Shown: positions 23,591 to 35,415, counted from the stretch's first letter. The stretch: DNA of 64,000 nt from Sorghum bicolor (GCF_000003195.3 NC_012873.2:9261894-9325893), one strand, 5' to 3'. The notes: generated from the sequence alone by a model not told the origin. Program-made: numbers and translations.

Positions 23591-24468
23591 ATGCCTCGTC
23601 GCAGCGCAGCCGCGTACCGTGCCCTCTTCGTCGCCGCCCGTGCTCCGGCAGTTGCACCAGCACCAGCTCCAGTACCTGCACCTGCACCAGTACCAGCACC
23701 CGTACCTGAGCCCGAGGTCGTCGCCTCTGGTGGCGGCGAGGAGGAGGAGCCAATGGACACGGGGTCCCCTACGCCTACGCCTTCAGCTCCTACACCAGTG
23801 GCGGTACCGATCCCGCAGGCTGCCGCTCCAGTTCCACCTGCGCCTGTACCACCTGCACCACCTGCACCTGCACCACCTGCGCCTGCACCCCACGCGTCGA
23901 CGGGTTCAGCACCGACGCCTCAGTACCCTCAGGTTGTTCCGGAGATGGGATGGACCTCCAGGAATAAGTTCATGGAGGCGGACGAGGACGCTCACTACCA
24001 CACTCTGCTCACGGGTGTGTTGGCGAGCTATTACCCGGAGTTTGCCACCACCGTCCGCTACCTTTGCTCGGAGCACAAGCACCCGTTGGAGAACACCTAC
24101 TGGAAGGCCGAGGTGATCATCACAGGAGCATGGAGGATGCAGCTCAGGCCGCGTACTTTCACTACCATGGCCGCCGTTTTGAGGCCATGCAGGAGGATAG
24201 GTACCGGTTCCTTCCCCGCAACGACCCAGATGGCAAGACATGGCATGTCCTGGCACCTCCTGCCGGCGACCCTACCCTGGATACGACTGTGAGACACGTC
24301 AGTGCCATTCAGGAGATGAATGGGGCACTGAGACAGGAGCTGCGTGTTGCGCAGCAGGCGGGGAAGCGCCTCCAGCGTCAGGTGGATGAGCTGCGTGGTC
24401 AGCTTGGACAGCCACCCATCTACAAGAAGAAGCCCCGCAAGTTCGTTCTCCAGGATAGAGCTCCTTAG
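23591..24468 (+). pseudogene. Accessory ORF between LTR and gag, frameshifted
   Basis: The frame starts MPRRSAAAYRALFVAARAPA and runs through a long proline/alanine repeat tract (about residues 18-120). It then enters a compact domain (MGWTSRNKFMEADEDAHYHT, SYYPEFATTVRYLCSEHKHP, YWKAEVIITG). Near 24120 the sense continues in another frame: AAYFHYHGRRFEAMQEDRYR, a coiled-coil-like segment and a basic end, with a stop at 24466. A single indel therefore breaks it. Similar extra ORFs occur ahead of gag in related grass elements as I recall them. Function is unknown; it is not gag, pol or an envelope type I recognise. Confidence 0.6.
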
Positions 24469-25127
24469 ATTTCCCAGTACTTTCTAGATTGACGCTAGCA
24501 CGAGAATTTCAGTAATGTGTGGCATGTGAACTTTAGTGAGTTGCTATTTGTGTTGATGAACATTTATGATTTGGAGTTTTGTTTGATTGTGGAAACATGT
24601 GGGCTTGTCCGCATGTTTCTAAACCTTAATCTTAGAAGTAATGTTGTTTAATTTCGAGGTTGGGTTACTTTATCTTGTCTCAGTCATGCTGTTTCTGGAG
24701 CAGTCTGTGATGCTTATTCAGTATCTCATTATCGGTTCAGTCAAAAATTACGAAATTTTTATGGTGAAAACTAGACTGGTATATCTTTCATCTCCAACTG
24801 GAATCACCTCATTATCTATTCGGATCTGTGAGATATGTCCGTTTTAATCTGCTGTACCTGCGCAGACTGAGAACCAGAGCAGAACCTGATAAATCATAAT
24901 TTTGATTATGTTACTGTTGGAATCAGTAAATGTGGTCTGAATAAAGTTTGTAGAGAATTTCTTAACCTTTCCAACGATGTATACCATATTCCTTTTTGGA
25001 TCTGTAGGTTCTGAGATAAGCACGGATTACTGACCTGCTGAGTTTGAAACTTGTCCAGAAAACTGCTAGACTTGTTTTTATTCATTATAAGCGATGAATA
25101 ATTATTTTTGGAAGATTACTAAAAGCC
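24469..25127. other. Untranslated spacer between accessory ORF and gag
   Basis: AT-rich, no significant frame. It may hold the 3' end of the accessory transcript and signals for gag expression, but nothing specific is recognised. Confidence 0.5.
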
Positions 25128-28100
25128 ATGAATCTTTGTTGGAAGCAGATGGACGCCGAAGGAGCAGCCGCTGGTCGTGGACGTGGCCGTGGCCGTGGCC
25201 GTGGCCGTGGACGTGGTGTACCTGAGAATCCACCACCACCACCGCCGCCGATGACTATTGAGCAGCTTATGGGTATGCAAGCTAATTTGATGCAAGCCAT
25301 GATGAACCGTATGAACAATGAACCAGTAGCAGCACCACCGCCGGTTCAAGTCCGTGACAAGCGAGGGGAGTTCTTGAAAGGATGCCCTCCGGTGTTCACC
25401 CATGCCTCTGATCCACTGGAGGCAGACGACTGGTTAAAAGCAGTCGAGAAGCAGTTGAACATTGCCCAATGCAGCGACCTGGAGAAAGTGCTGTACGCAT
25501 CAGGTCAGCTGCAAGGACCTGCATAGGAGTGGTGGGAGTCCTATCAATATGGACGCCCGAACAATGCTCCGCCAGTCACCTGGAAGGAGTTTACGGAAGG
25601 GTTCAGGTCCCATCATATTCCAGAGGGCCTGATAGAACTAAAAGCAGAAGAGTTTCGGTCTCTCAAGCAGGGATCGATGTCAGTCAGTGAGTATCGTGAC
25701 AAGTTTGCACAACTGTCATGATATGCTCCATATGAGGTGGCCAGGGACTCTGACAAGCAGCGTCTCTTCCTGAAGGGTCTGTATGATGGACTGCAGCTGC
25801 AGCAGATGAGCAACACCTACCCTTGCTTCCAAGAATTGGTGAACCGCGCTATTGTCATCGACAACAAGCGCAAGGAGATGGATGCAAAGAAGAGAAAGCT
25901 CCAGGGGCAGCCGTCGGGCAGCAACACTCGCCCACGTGCGTACCCTCAGCAGGGATTCCCTCAGCGTAGTCAAGGACCACAGAATCAGTGGAACCGTGGT
26001 CAGTTTCCTCAGCGTCCCCAGTACTACCAGCAGCACAATCACCAAAACCAACAACGTCCCCAGCAACAGTATGGCAACTAGAATCAGCAACGCCCCCAGC
26101 ATCAGGTCAGCAACCAGGCACCACGCCAAGGAGTGCCCAATAATGCTCCTGGCAAGAGTGCAGCACCCAGCGGCAATCCCAATGCCTGTTACCGCTGCGG
26201 AGAGGTGGGACACTATGCCTACCAGTGCTCCAAGAAGCAGAATCCACCAGCCCAGCAAAATCAGAACAACAATCAGAGGCCTGCTCGACCTCCGTTCTCT
26301 GGGAAAGTGAACCATGTGTCCACTAACACAGCTCAGGAAGCACCTGAGGTTATGATGGGTACGTTCAACATCAACTCCATCCCCGCTACAGTACTGTTTG
26401 ATTCTGGTGCTTCACATTCTTTTATCTCCCAAGCTTTTGTTAGAGTGCATAGCATCCCACTTTGTGCACTGAAAAATTCCATGCTAGTAAATTCACCGGG
26501 AGGCACCATGCCAGCTAATTACTGGAGCCCCTCCACTAGTATATCTCTAAGGGGGGTAGATTTCAAGGTGAAACCTATTGTGCTAAGAACCATGGGAATT
26601 GACCTCATACTTGGTATGGATTGGATGAAGCAGCATGGGGCAGTAATACAGTGTCAAGAGAGGGCTGTGGTGGTGACATCACCAGGTGGGGATAGAATAA
26701 GTGTGGATGTGGCAGTGCAGCCCCAGCCGACTGCTACAGTGAATCAGTTGAGTGGTGGTAATCAAGAAGACCAGGTGGTGGACGAGTTCCCCGATGTTTT
26801 CCCGGATGAGTTGCCAGGTATGCCACCAGACCGAGACATTGAATTTCTTATTGAGCTTTTACCTGGAACTGCACCCATAGCAAAAAGACCATATAGAATG
26901 GGGGTAAATGAATTAGAGGAACTTAAGAAACAGCTTAAGGAATTGCAAGAAAAAGGGTTTATTCGTCCTAGTTCTTCACCATGGGGTGCACCAGTAATCT
27001 TTGTTGATAAGAAAGATGGTACTAGGAGGATGTGTGTGGATTATCGGTCATTAAATGAAGTCACTATTAAAAACAAGTACCCATTGCCTAGAATAGATGA
27101 CTTATTTGACCAACTGAAAGGAGCATGTGTATTCTCCAAAATTGACCTTCGATCTGGCTATCACCAGTTGAAAATCCGTGCAACTGACATACCTAAGACA
27201 GCTTTTACCACAAGGTATGGCTTGTATGAGTATACAGTCATGTCATTTGGGCTGACCAATGCGCCTGCATACTTCATGTATATGATGAACAAGGTGTTCA
27301 TGGAGTATTTGGATAAGTTCGTGGTAGTATTCATTGATGATATATTAATCTTCTCCAAAACCAAAGAAGAACATGCTGAACACTTGAGGCTGGTCTTGCA
27401 AAAGCTTAGAGAGAATAAATTGTATGCCAAGAAAAGCAAGTGTGAGTTTTGGTTGGATGAGGTCTCATTTTTGGGACATGTGGTCTCTAACGGTGGAATA
27501 GCCGTAGACCCCAGTAAAGTGCAGGATGTGCTAAATTGGAAGCCTCCAACCAATGCTAGTGAGATCCGTAGCTTTTTGGGACTAGCTGGTTATTATAGGA
27601 GATTTATTGAAGGCTTCTCTAAGTTAGCAAAGCCCATGACAGCCCTACTAGAGAAGAGTGCCAAATTTATTTGGTCAGATAAGTGCTAAGAGAATTTTGA
27701 GGAACTAAAGAAAAGGTTGACCACAGCCCCAGTGTTGACCTTACCCGATCTGAGCAAAACCTTCTCTATTTATTGCGATGCATCTCGCCTAGGCCTTGGC
27801 TGTGTGCTTATGCAAGAAGGAAGAGTAGTGGCGTACGCATCCAGGCAGTTGAGAAAACATGAGCTGAACTATCCTACTCATGATTTGGAGCTAGCTGCCG
27901 TGGTTCACGCTCTAAAGATTTGGAGGCATTATCTAATTGGACACAAGTGTGATATTTATACGGATCACAAAAGTTTGAAGTATATTTTCACACAGTCAGA
28001 CCTGAACCTAAGGCAACGCCGCTGGCTAGAATTAATAAAGGATTATGACCTGGAAGTGCATTACCATCCCGGGAAGGCAAACGTTGTTGCCGATGCACTT

Positions 28101-29651
28101 AGCCGAAAGAGTTATGCCAATGGGCTGCAATTGACCTTCATTCCCACAGAGTTGCTAGCTGAAATAGCGCATCTCAATTTGGGTTTAGTGAACAACACTG
28201 TTGAATTGGAGTTAGAGCCCACCTTAGAGCAAGAAATCCGCAAAGGTCAGTTGGAAGATGAGAAACTAAAAGAAATTTCAGAGAATGTAGTGCTTGGAAA
28301 AGCACCGGGTTTCAAGTTAGACGAAAATGGTACACTATGGTTTGGGAAGAGAATATGTGTGCCAGAAGTGAAATCCATCCGAGATGCAATCCTGCGTGAA
28401 GCACATGACTCAGCATATTCAATTCACCCCGGAAGCACCAAGATGTATCTAGATCTTAAAGAAAAATATTGGTGGTATGGATTAAAGAGAGATGTGGCAG
28501 AGTATGTAGCGTTATGTGATACTTGTCAGAGGGTGAAAGCCGAGCACCAAAGACCTGCAGGGTTGTTGCAGCCAATGCAAGTGCCCGAGTGGAAATGGGA
28601 AGAAGTAGGTATGGATTTCATCACTGGATTGCCCCGCACCCAGCGTGGGTATGATTCAATTTGGGTAATAGTGGATTGACTCACTAAAGTTGCTCACTTT
28701 TTGCCCGTTAAGACCAACTATGATGGTGCAAAGTTGGCAAAGTTATATATGGATAGAATCGTGAGTCTGCACGGAGTTCCGAAGAAGATCGTGTCTGATC
28801 GGGATACACAGTTCACATCTCAGTTTTGGCATAAAGTACATGAATCATTGGGAACAAAGTTGAACTTTAGTTCCGCGTATCATCCCCAAACTGATGGACA
28901 GACTGAAAGAGTAAATCAGATTCTAGAAGACATGTTGAGAGCGTGTGCGTTACAGTATGGTACCAGTTGGGACACTAGTTTACCATATGCTGAATTTTCA
29001 TATAATAATAGTTACCAGAAAAGTCTTGATATGGCACCGTTTGAAGCATTGTATGGGCGGAAATGTAGAACACCTCTGTTTTGGAATCAGACTGGCGAGA
29101 GTCAAGTATTTGGACCTGATGTTCTTAGAGATGCATAGGAAAAAGTGTGGAAAATACGGGACAACTTGAGAGTAGCTCAGTCTCGACAAAAGAGTTATGC
29201 GGATACTAGAAGAAGAGAATTGGCATTCGAGATAGGCGACTATGTGTATTTGAAGGTGTCACCTATGAGAAGTGTCAGGAGGTTTAATATGAAGGGAAAA
29301 TTGGCACCGAGGTACGTTGGACCGTTCAGAATTCTTAGGAGACGTGGAGAAGTGGCCTATCAGTTAGAGTTGCCTGCGAGTATGTCGGGTATTCACGATG
29401 TGTTCCATGTGTCACAACTGAAGAAATGTTTGCGAGTGCCTGAGGAACAAATTCCATTGGAGGAACTCATAGTTGAAGGAGATCTAACTTATGAGGAATA
29501 TCCAATCAAGATCTTAGAAACAGCAGAAAGAGTCACCCGGAGTCGGGTTATAAAGATGTGCAAAGTGCAGTGGCACCGATATAAAGAAGAAGAAGCCACT
29601 TGGGAAAGAGAAGATGAGCTGAGACAATCTTATCCGTATCTCTTTGAGTAA
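25128..29651 (+). pseudogene. gag-pol polyprotein of the chromovirus, six in-frame stops
   Basis: One reading frame from 25128 (or ATG 25149) to 29651 without frameshift. In order: RG-rich gag N-terminus and capsid, CCHC zinc knuckle ([14 protein letters not shown], 26187-26228), aspartic protease (LFDSGAS, about 26394), reverse transcriptase (FIDD near 27330), RNase H (YCDAS near 27771), integrase with HHCC zinc finger (about 28405-28530) and DDE core (about 28600-28930), then a chromodomain (about 29510-29648). Stop codons lie at 25524, 25719, 26079, 27687, 28677 and 29136. At least four sit where the family normally has Arg or Gln codons, which C-to-T changes would produce; the first and last are ambiguous. 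The protein would normally be cleaved to make virus-like particles and integrate cDNA into chromatin. This copy cannot encode it. Confidence 0.93.
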
Positions 29652-29688
29652 GCACCGTCTCAATCTCGAGGACGAGATTATTTTTTTT

Positions 29689-29700
29689 AAGGGGGGTAGA
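29689..29700 (+). other. Polypurine tract
   Basis: AAGGGGGGTAGA, two bases before the 3' LTR, the expected primer for plus-strand cDNA synthesis. Confidence 0.9.
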
Positions 29701-29702
29701 AT

Positions 29703-32651
29703 TGTAACACCTAAAAATTTTATTTATTTCAAATAGATGAATTAAATTTAAATGAATTTATTTTGTGAGCATTTTCAATATAGGAAAATAAATAAATTTG
29801 GAGAAATTAAAATTTAATATGAGCTTAGAGAAACATTTATGTTGCATTCATGCTGGAGCATTTCTTTTGTGATGATTGTTTTTAAGACCAAAATATCTTG
29901 CTCAAGAAAATATTTGAAGAAAAGAAATTCATTTGGAAATTGTGTATATAAAAAAAAATCCTTTCCCTCTCTCCCCCTTCCTCTTTTCGGCTTGGAGGCC
30001 CAGCAACCCCCCGCGCGCGCCCCATCTCCTTCCTGGGCCGCGGCCCAGCCGCCTCCCCCTCCCCCTTCCCCTCTCTCTCCCCGCTGACAGGCCGGGCCCG
30101 CCTGTCAGATTCATCTTCCCCCAACCGCCGCCCCGCTCTTTTCTCTCTCTCGGTTGGAAAACCACCAAGCCGCGCCCCGCTCCCCCACGTTCCCTCCCCC
30201 GCGCCTCGGCTTCAGTTGGAGAACCCCCCCTTGCGCCCGAGCCTTCTTTCTTCCCATTCCCCCTCCTCGCCTCCGTTTTCCTCTCTCTTTCGCACAAGAA
30301 AACTGTCGCCGAAGAAGCTAACGCCGCCGCGCGTCGTTCCTCCATTTGGAGCCCTCTTCGCCGCGTTTCGTCGCTTTGGTGAGCCTCCTCTTCCCTCCCG
30401 CTCTCTCCCCATCCAATTCCCGAGCGAATTGGGGCTTTCTAGCGCCCCGGCCATGCTTGCCGGAGTAGCTCGTCGCGGCCGGCCATGGCGCGGGCCTCTC
30501 GAGCGTTCTCTGGCCGCGTCGTAGCCGGGGATGAATTCCCCTTGCCCTCCTCTCTCTCCTGGTGGGTTCGTTTTGGAAAACCGCGCGCCATAGCCCCCCC
30601 TTGAAGTGCGCCGGTGACCTTGCTCGCCGCGGCCATGGAGCGCCGCCGCCGTCCCCTTTCTCTCCGGCGGCCGGCCCCTCTCCTCTCCCTCTCTTTTCCC
30701 AGGATCTAATCCTGGCCGTCCATCTCTAATCGGACGGCCAGAGACGCCCGATACCCCTTCGGGGGAAAATTTGCTTAAAGAGCCCCTCCCAGACTTCCAA
30801 ATTCGGCCGCAGTCCTTAGCGCCTTCGAGCGAAATACGTTTTGTCTTTTAGAAAGCGTAAATCCCGTCGGTTAGGTCAAATTACGTTTTCAGAAAACTAC
30901 AGAATTGCCACTGAACTTGTTTTGGCCATAGAATATTTGTTATAGCTCCGATTTGACCCGTTCAAATTGCGTTAGATTCGTAGTTAAATTCTCTACATGA
31001 TAGTACTGCTGTTTCTATAGTTTGCCACTTTTTATTTTCAGGGTTAGGTTTAATTAATTAATTGCCTATAGGAAATCGCCGAAAAAGTCGTAACTTGGTC
31101 GTTTAGCTCCGATTTTCGTGATCTTCGTATCTATGTGGTCGTAGCGAATCGTAGGTTCTGTTTTTAATTATTTTATTTCATTTTTGATCTGTTGGTGTAC
31201 TGTTCTAATTAAATGATTGTTTGCTTGTATGAATGAACCTGGATGCGTGCTGTTGTGTGGTACCGATCGAGCGCAGACGGTGACGTGTCCGCGGGTGATC
31301 CATTTTACTACGAGGAGCAGCAGGACCAGCAGCAGTTCCCCTTCACTGAAGGCAAGTATAACATGGGTTTCCCTTGTACACCTATTCACTTAATTAATTA
31401 CGCATCTGCATGTGTCTAATTTGGTAACCCTAAGGACATCCTAGCTACCTGACTATATATTTATGACACCTATGGGTAGAATGCATGTGGGTAGCTTTGC
31501 TAGTGCTTTAATTAATTGAGAATTTATTATCACTCTGACTTTAATGAATATGATGATAAATGTTGGGAAAAAGGGCTATGGTGCAATTGACTTCGGTCGG
31601 GTTGACCTAGACCCTCCGTAAGGACTTCTCTGTAAGCGACAATCCGGGACTTACAGTGCAACCGTGATGGTTATATGGCTCTAACTTTAGCTCAGTAATA
31701 GGATCTCATCTAGCTGGTTAGAGGTTACCCGAAAGGGCGCAAGAGGGGCTTGCCACTTTGGGTATAGAACTGCTTCTGTTCCTATGTGTATAGCCGTGAT
31801 GGAAATGTGCCATAGGAAAGGGGGTTCTCTATATCTGCCTGCCGAGGAAACCTCGCGGCCCTAACTGGTTAGGCGTGGCCTATGGAAGGCTTCATAGTGT
31901 TCCCTGCCCGCTCATCTTGGTAGTGTTAGTGGGTCTTGCAAACCCCGGGCATATGGGTAACACGACTTACGGGAAAAGTGCACACCTCTGCGCAGAGTTT
32001 GATCAAACTGGTATACTAGCCGTGCTCTCGGACATGAGCGGCTTTGGACCCTTACGGAATAGTTGGGTGTGGATGGTTATGGGGAATAACTAATGAAAAT
32101 CTGACGCATTGATCGTGATGATTAATGTGGTTTAACCGTGATGGTGATAGTGTTAGCCGTGAAGGTTAACGGTGTTATTATCATGTACTCATTTGGGCTA
32201 ATTGGGAGCTTAAGCATAATTGATGATTAAATAGGATTAAAACATTGACCAATTAAAATGCTAACTGCAGTAGCCAGTGTCTGACATTTTTGAGCCGCAT
32301 AAAATCCTATGTTATGCTTGCGGAGTACGAGATGTACTCACGCTTGTCTTTATCTTTCTTTTTGGACAAAATCCCGGATGGGTAGCAGATGACAGCTTCT
32401 ACGAGGAATTTCCTGAGGACTTCTAGGTTGGCGATCCCCCAGTCGGTCGTCCCTGTGTTGGAGTTATCTTTCATAGCTAGTATGAGTTTATTTTCCGTTT
32501 GTCGCAGACTTTGATATATTTGTGTTGTAATAACGTTTTGTAAGACACTTGTTATGATACATTTGTAATTTGTCGACTTGTGTGCGTGACTATTCCTGGG
32601 GCGCACATGAGATTATTGTACTCAAATTTATCCTTAAATTTGGGTGTGACA
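29703..32651 (+). repeat. 3' LTR (2949 bp)
   Basis: Nearly identical to the 5' LTR. It lacks one 21-bp CT-rich unit present in the 5' copy (around 20795-20820) and is a little shorter in the C and A runs. Scattered single-base differences are mostly transitions. Confidence 0.95.
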
Positions 32652-32656
32652 TGCAG

Positions 32657-32695
32657 CAACTCCTCCCTTCGTGCATCATACCAAGAACTCTTAGC
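32657..32695 (-). pseudogene. Displaced 5' coding piece of the Harbinger transposase
   Basis: On the minus strand this encodes AKSSWYDARREEL and joins in frame, through the duplicated TGCAG, to the QQLEKEEDE of the main part at 20422. Upstream, GGTAG just before it could be a splice acceptor, because an in-frame TAG would otherwise lie there. It shows the LTR element inserted within coding sequence. Confidence 0.75.
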
Positions 32696-33020
32696 CTACC
32701 ATAATTACAGCACAGAGTTGTCAGCATAGGGTAGAACACAATGACTGTCATCATAATGCCCCAAAAGTAGCATACTAGTACATAAAAATTCATGGTGCAA
32801 CAAAGATTGTTGATCAAACAAATTAGTACATTGAAAGGTCTTTCGAAACAAATCACAACATAGAGTTCTCAGTTCTTGAAAAGAAAGAAATAAAACCACA
32901 CACACGTACGCACTACAATATACATCACAACCAAAAGCATCGGTTCCTTCTCCAGCAAAAGGTACTACACAGTCTGTGGTACTACTGCGCCATTGCTACA
33001 TGCATTAGATGGAAGGTGTT

Positions 33021-35053
33021 CTAGGGGTCCACCGACGGAGGGTTGCTGGCGAGCTTCTGGATGATTCTTATCCTCATTGTCTCACTTGAGGAAAGGAACA
33101 AGTCCATCTGAGCTTCATTCTCAGCCAGAGCAAGCAGTCCGTCCAACAGGGCTGGCGTGTCTCGAGATATGCCCAGCTCATGCTCAGCAATCCTGGAGCA
33201 CTCAGCTATTTTCCAGTTCACAGCTGTCCTTGCGGCGTCCTTGTCCACCACCCGTCGGCATCTATATTAACGCCAGTGTGCGTGCGTGCAAGGTTACAGA
33301 ACCTCCACAGCTTCTTAAGGGTCCTCTGTTTGTCCTGCAATTGTTCCCTATCATGCAGCAAACCTGTTGCTGCATAATACCTACTGCTCAACCCCTTCCA
33401 GCCATATTTGTTCATTTGGCCTCCAGGGCAATTGCCGTTGTGGATCTCTAAAACATAGGACTCGCAGTACTTCATTAGATTTTCTGTGGTCCAATTAGCT
33501 TTGCTCTTGTGGACCTAAACCGTGATAGTATGGCCAAATGATGAAAACAGAAAGCATAATGTTAGTTAAATTCATCATTTAGTCCATATATTGACATCTA
33601 AATGTGTCCAGATGTGTTTAGGCTAGCAATGCTAGGGATACAAGTTGAGTATGCGAGATTGCGAGGAGAGTGAAGCCAGATGCATTTCTAAGATTAAATG
33701 ATGAGGAGATTAAGGGAAAGATGTTCTAGTAGAAGCTTTCAAGGTTCATCTCCTTTTATTTACATTACCCAAGGTCCAATAGGGGTCATTCTCAGTAGAG
33801 GTTTCATCATGGTTTCAATTGCATTAGATAGGATACCATGTCCAAGTGTATGGATACTTTCCTTTATTGGGGCTAGCATCGCTAAGAAAAAGTTGTAGCT
33901 AAGCCGAATACTGACATTTAGCATAGCTAAAGCGTCCTTAGTTGTAATAGTGAAATAATTGATAATATGATAGCAGCATGATACTCTCTGAAATAATTGT
34001 TTCTGTGATGTGTTGAGATGTAATGAATAAATTTGATAGTATAGCCAAATGATGAAAACAGAAAGCATAATGTTAGTGAAGCCTAATTGCTATGTATCTT
34101 AATTTCTGCATTAGTAGTAGCAGTGCCTTGGCATCCAAGTTTGGAGCAGGAATCTTTACTTTTGCTTTAGCATATTCTAGAGTGGGTGGCTGACCACATT
34201 GCTATGTAAGTGGCAGACCCCCTCCCTCTGTCACACCCCTGTAATCCTTGTTTACAATTCATTCCAAGCGGCCAAGGGCCAAGCTGCCCTCTGGGCTTTC
34301 CCAGATCCAAGTTTTCATGAATTGGGCAACACATAACAAGCATACAAGTAATTCCAACGCATAGTAAACAGAAGCAATGTCCCAGACAAGTAATGCAACC
34401 GAAGAACAGGGTACAATGCAGTACACACATAAACAAAAATATGGAAACTAAGCTACTTCACATGTACTAAGCAGGTAGGCAGGGTGTTCTCAACTAAAGT
34501 ACTTCACATGTACAATACAGAAATAATGTCAAATACAACTAAACTACTTCACATGTACTAAGCAGGTAGGCAGGGTGTTCTTTACCTTTTCGGCAGATGC
34601 GTGTGAGCGGTGACCGCGTCCTCGGCCGCGAGATGCCGTGCGTGCAGATCGTGGGTTGCTGCCCCCGGCAGGCGACAACGGGTCGCCGAAACCTTCCTCT
34701 ACTGACCCCACAGGGTCACCAACTTGGCGAGGCGGCCGGAACAAGGGACGCCGAGATGCCCCCACCATCGGGACGTGAACGGGAGGCGGCATTAGATCCC
34801 TGCTTCCGCGGAGATGGTCGTCGTAGTGGTCGACGTCGTCTGCCGCCCATTGGTCGCCAGCGTTGATGTGGAGGCCGTCGAACCCTAGGTGCGGGTTGGG
34901 GTACGAGCTTGAGCCAGCACCGGAGCCGAAGGCGCTTGGTCCGGAGGTGGCTCAGAAGTCGCGCGTGACGCCGCCGGCCGCAGATCCGCTGTTGTGGCTC
35001 CGGTTGAAGCCAGCCTCGTCACCGTCGAAGCCGCCGCTGCCATGCCCGGCCAT
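33021..35053 (-). pseudogene. Harbinger ORF1: Myb/SANT-like DNA-binding protein
   Basis: Exon 1 (35053-34586) is Gly/Ser/Pro-rich and basic (MAGHGSGGFDG; GFDGLHINAGDQWAADD; SRGRGRGHR) and has a TGA at about codon 34. Exon 2 (33514-33021) holds a Myb/SANT-like domain (NWTTENLMKYCESYVLEIHN, GWKGLSSRYYAATG, LKKLWRFCNL, GWW). A one-base loss near 33247 shifts the frame right after the GWW motif. The tail (NWKIAECSRIAEHELGI...) then ends at 33021. The protein normally binds the element's ends and helps bring the transposase to the nucleus. The intron is about 1.07 kb. Two lesions make it a pseudogene. Confidence 0.75.
33523..34078. repeat. Direct repeats flanking a 470-bp insert in the ORF1 intron
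   Basis: TGATAGTATGGCCAAATGAT... at 33523-33565 recurs at 34035-34078 with one or two changes. The intervening block has MITE-like phrases (GGTTTCAATTGCATTAGATAGG). A second tandem repeat of about 35 bp (CTACTTCACATGTACTAAGC) follows at 34453-34490 and 34548-34581. Confidence 0.6.
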
Positions 35054-35131
35054 GGTTCGCAAGGTATACGCGACGAAAGTAGAGGAGACGGATGGATCTA
35101 GTGGGGGAGACCAAAGCTGTGTGGAGCAGGG

Positions 35132-35198
35132 ACGGGAGGGAGGAGAGCACGGCGGCGGCGGAGGGAAGGAACGGGAGGGAGGAGAGCACGGCGGCGGC
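35132..35198. repeat. Short tandem repeat in the Harbinger 5' region
   Basis: ACGGGAGGGAGGAGAGCACG occurs at 35132 and again at 35171 (39-bp period). It is upstream of the ORF1 start on the minus strand, close to a telobox-like AACCCTAACCCTAAT at about 35231-35245. Confidence 0.7.
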
Positions 35199-35415
35199 CT
35201 GTGTGCGGTGCGGGTGGGCGAGAATGCGGATTAGGGTTAGGGTTGACGCTGCCGCCGCGTATAAGAACGACCGCGCGTGGAATTTTGGGCTGCCAGCCTC
35301 GGTTTCGGCCTGCAAAATAGGCCCAAAATACTTCGGGCCCGTTTACTTCCAAAAGACCAAATTGCAAATTTTTTTGCATTTCGGCCCAAAAATTTGGGAA
35401 CTAAACAAGGCCCGA

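Larger units (their letters stand above)
20423..32651 (+). mobile_element. Full-length Ty3/gypsy chromovirus (Tekay/Del type), 12,229 bp, TSD TGCAG
   Basis: 5' LTR 20423-23396, primer site 23400-23411, accessory ORF, single-frame gag-pol with C-terminal chromodomain, polypurine tract 29689-29700, 3' LTR 29703-32651. The target duplication TGCAG is perfect (20418-20422 and 32652-32656). About 3-kb LTRs, initiator tRNA-Met priming and a chromodomain after integrase fit the Tekay/Del chromoviruses. The LTRs differ by only about a dozen to fifteen substitutions by eye plus a 21-bp repeat-unit indel, so insertion is recent. It sits in antisense to the Harbinger transposase it disrupts. Confidence 0.95.
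18671..35412 (-). mobile_element. PIF/Harbinger transposon, about 4.5 kb, split by a 12.2-kb LTR retrotransposon
   Basis: Terminal inverted repeats GGCCTTGTTTAGTTCC (18671) and GGAACTAAACAAGGCC (ending 35412) enclose a DDE transposase and a Myb/SANT-like ORF1, both on the minus strand. That is the usual two-gene content of the superfamily. Subterminal TTGCAAAATTGCAAAA-like sequence occurs at both ends. Without the nested element the length is about 4.5 kb. The flanking trinucleotide is CGA on both sides; Harbinger elements usually duplicate TWA, so this is atypical or coincidental. Both genes are broken, so the element is not autonomous now. Confidence 0.75.

Noticed and set aside
34597..35234. 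Plus-strand frames in the GC-rich block
   Set aside because: Antisense to Harbinger ORF1 exon 1 and its leader; the minus strand reads the recognisable ORF1 N-terminus.
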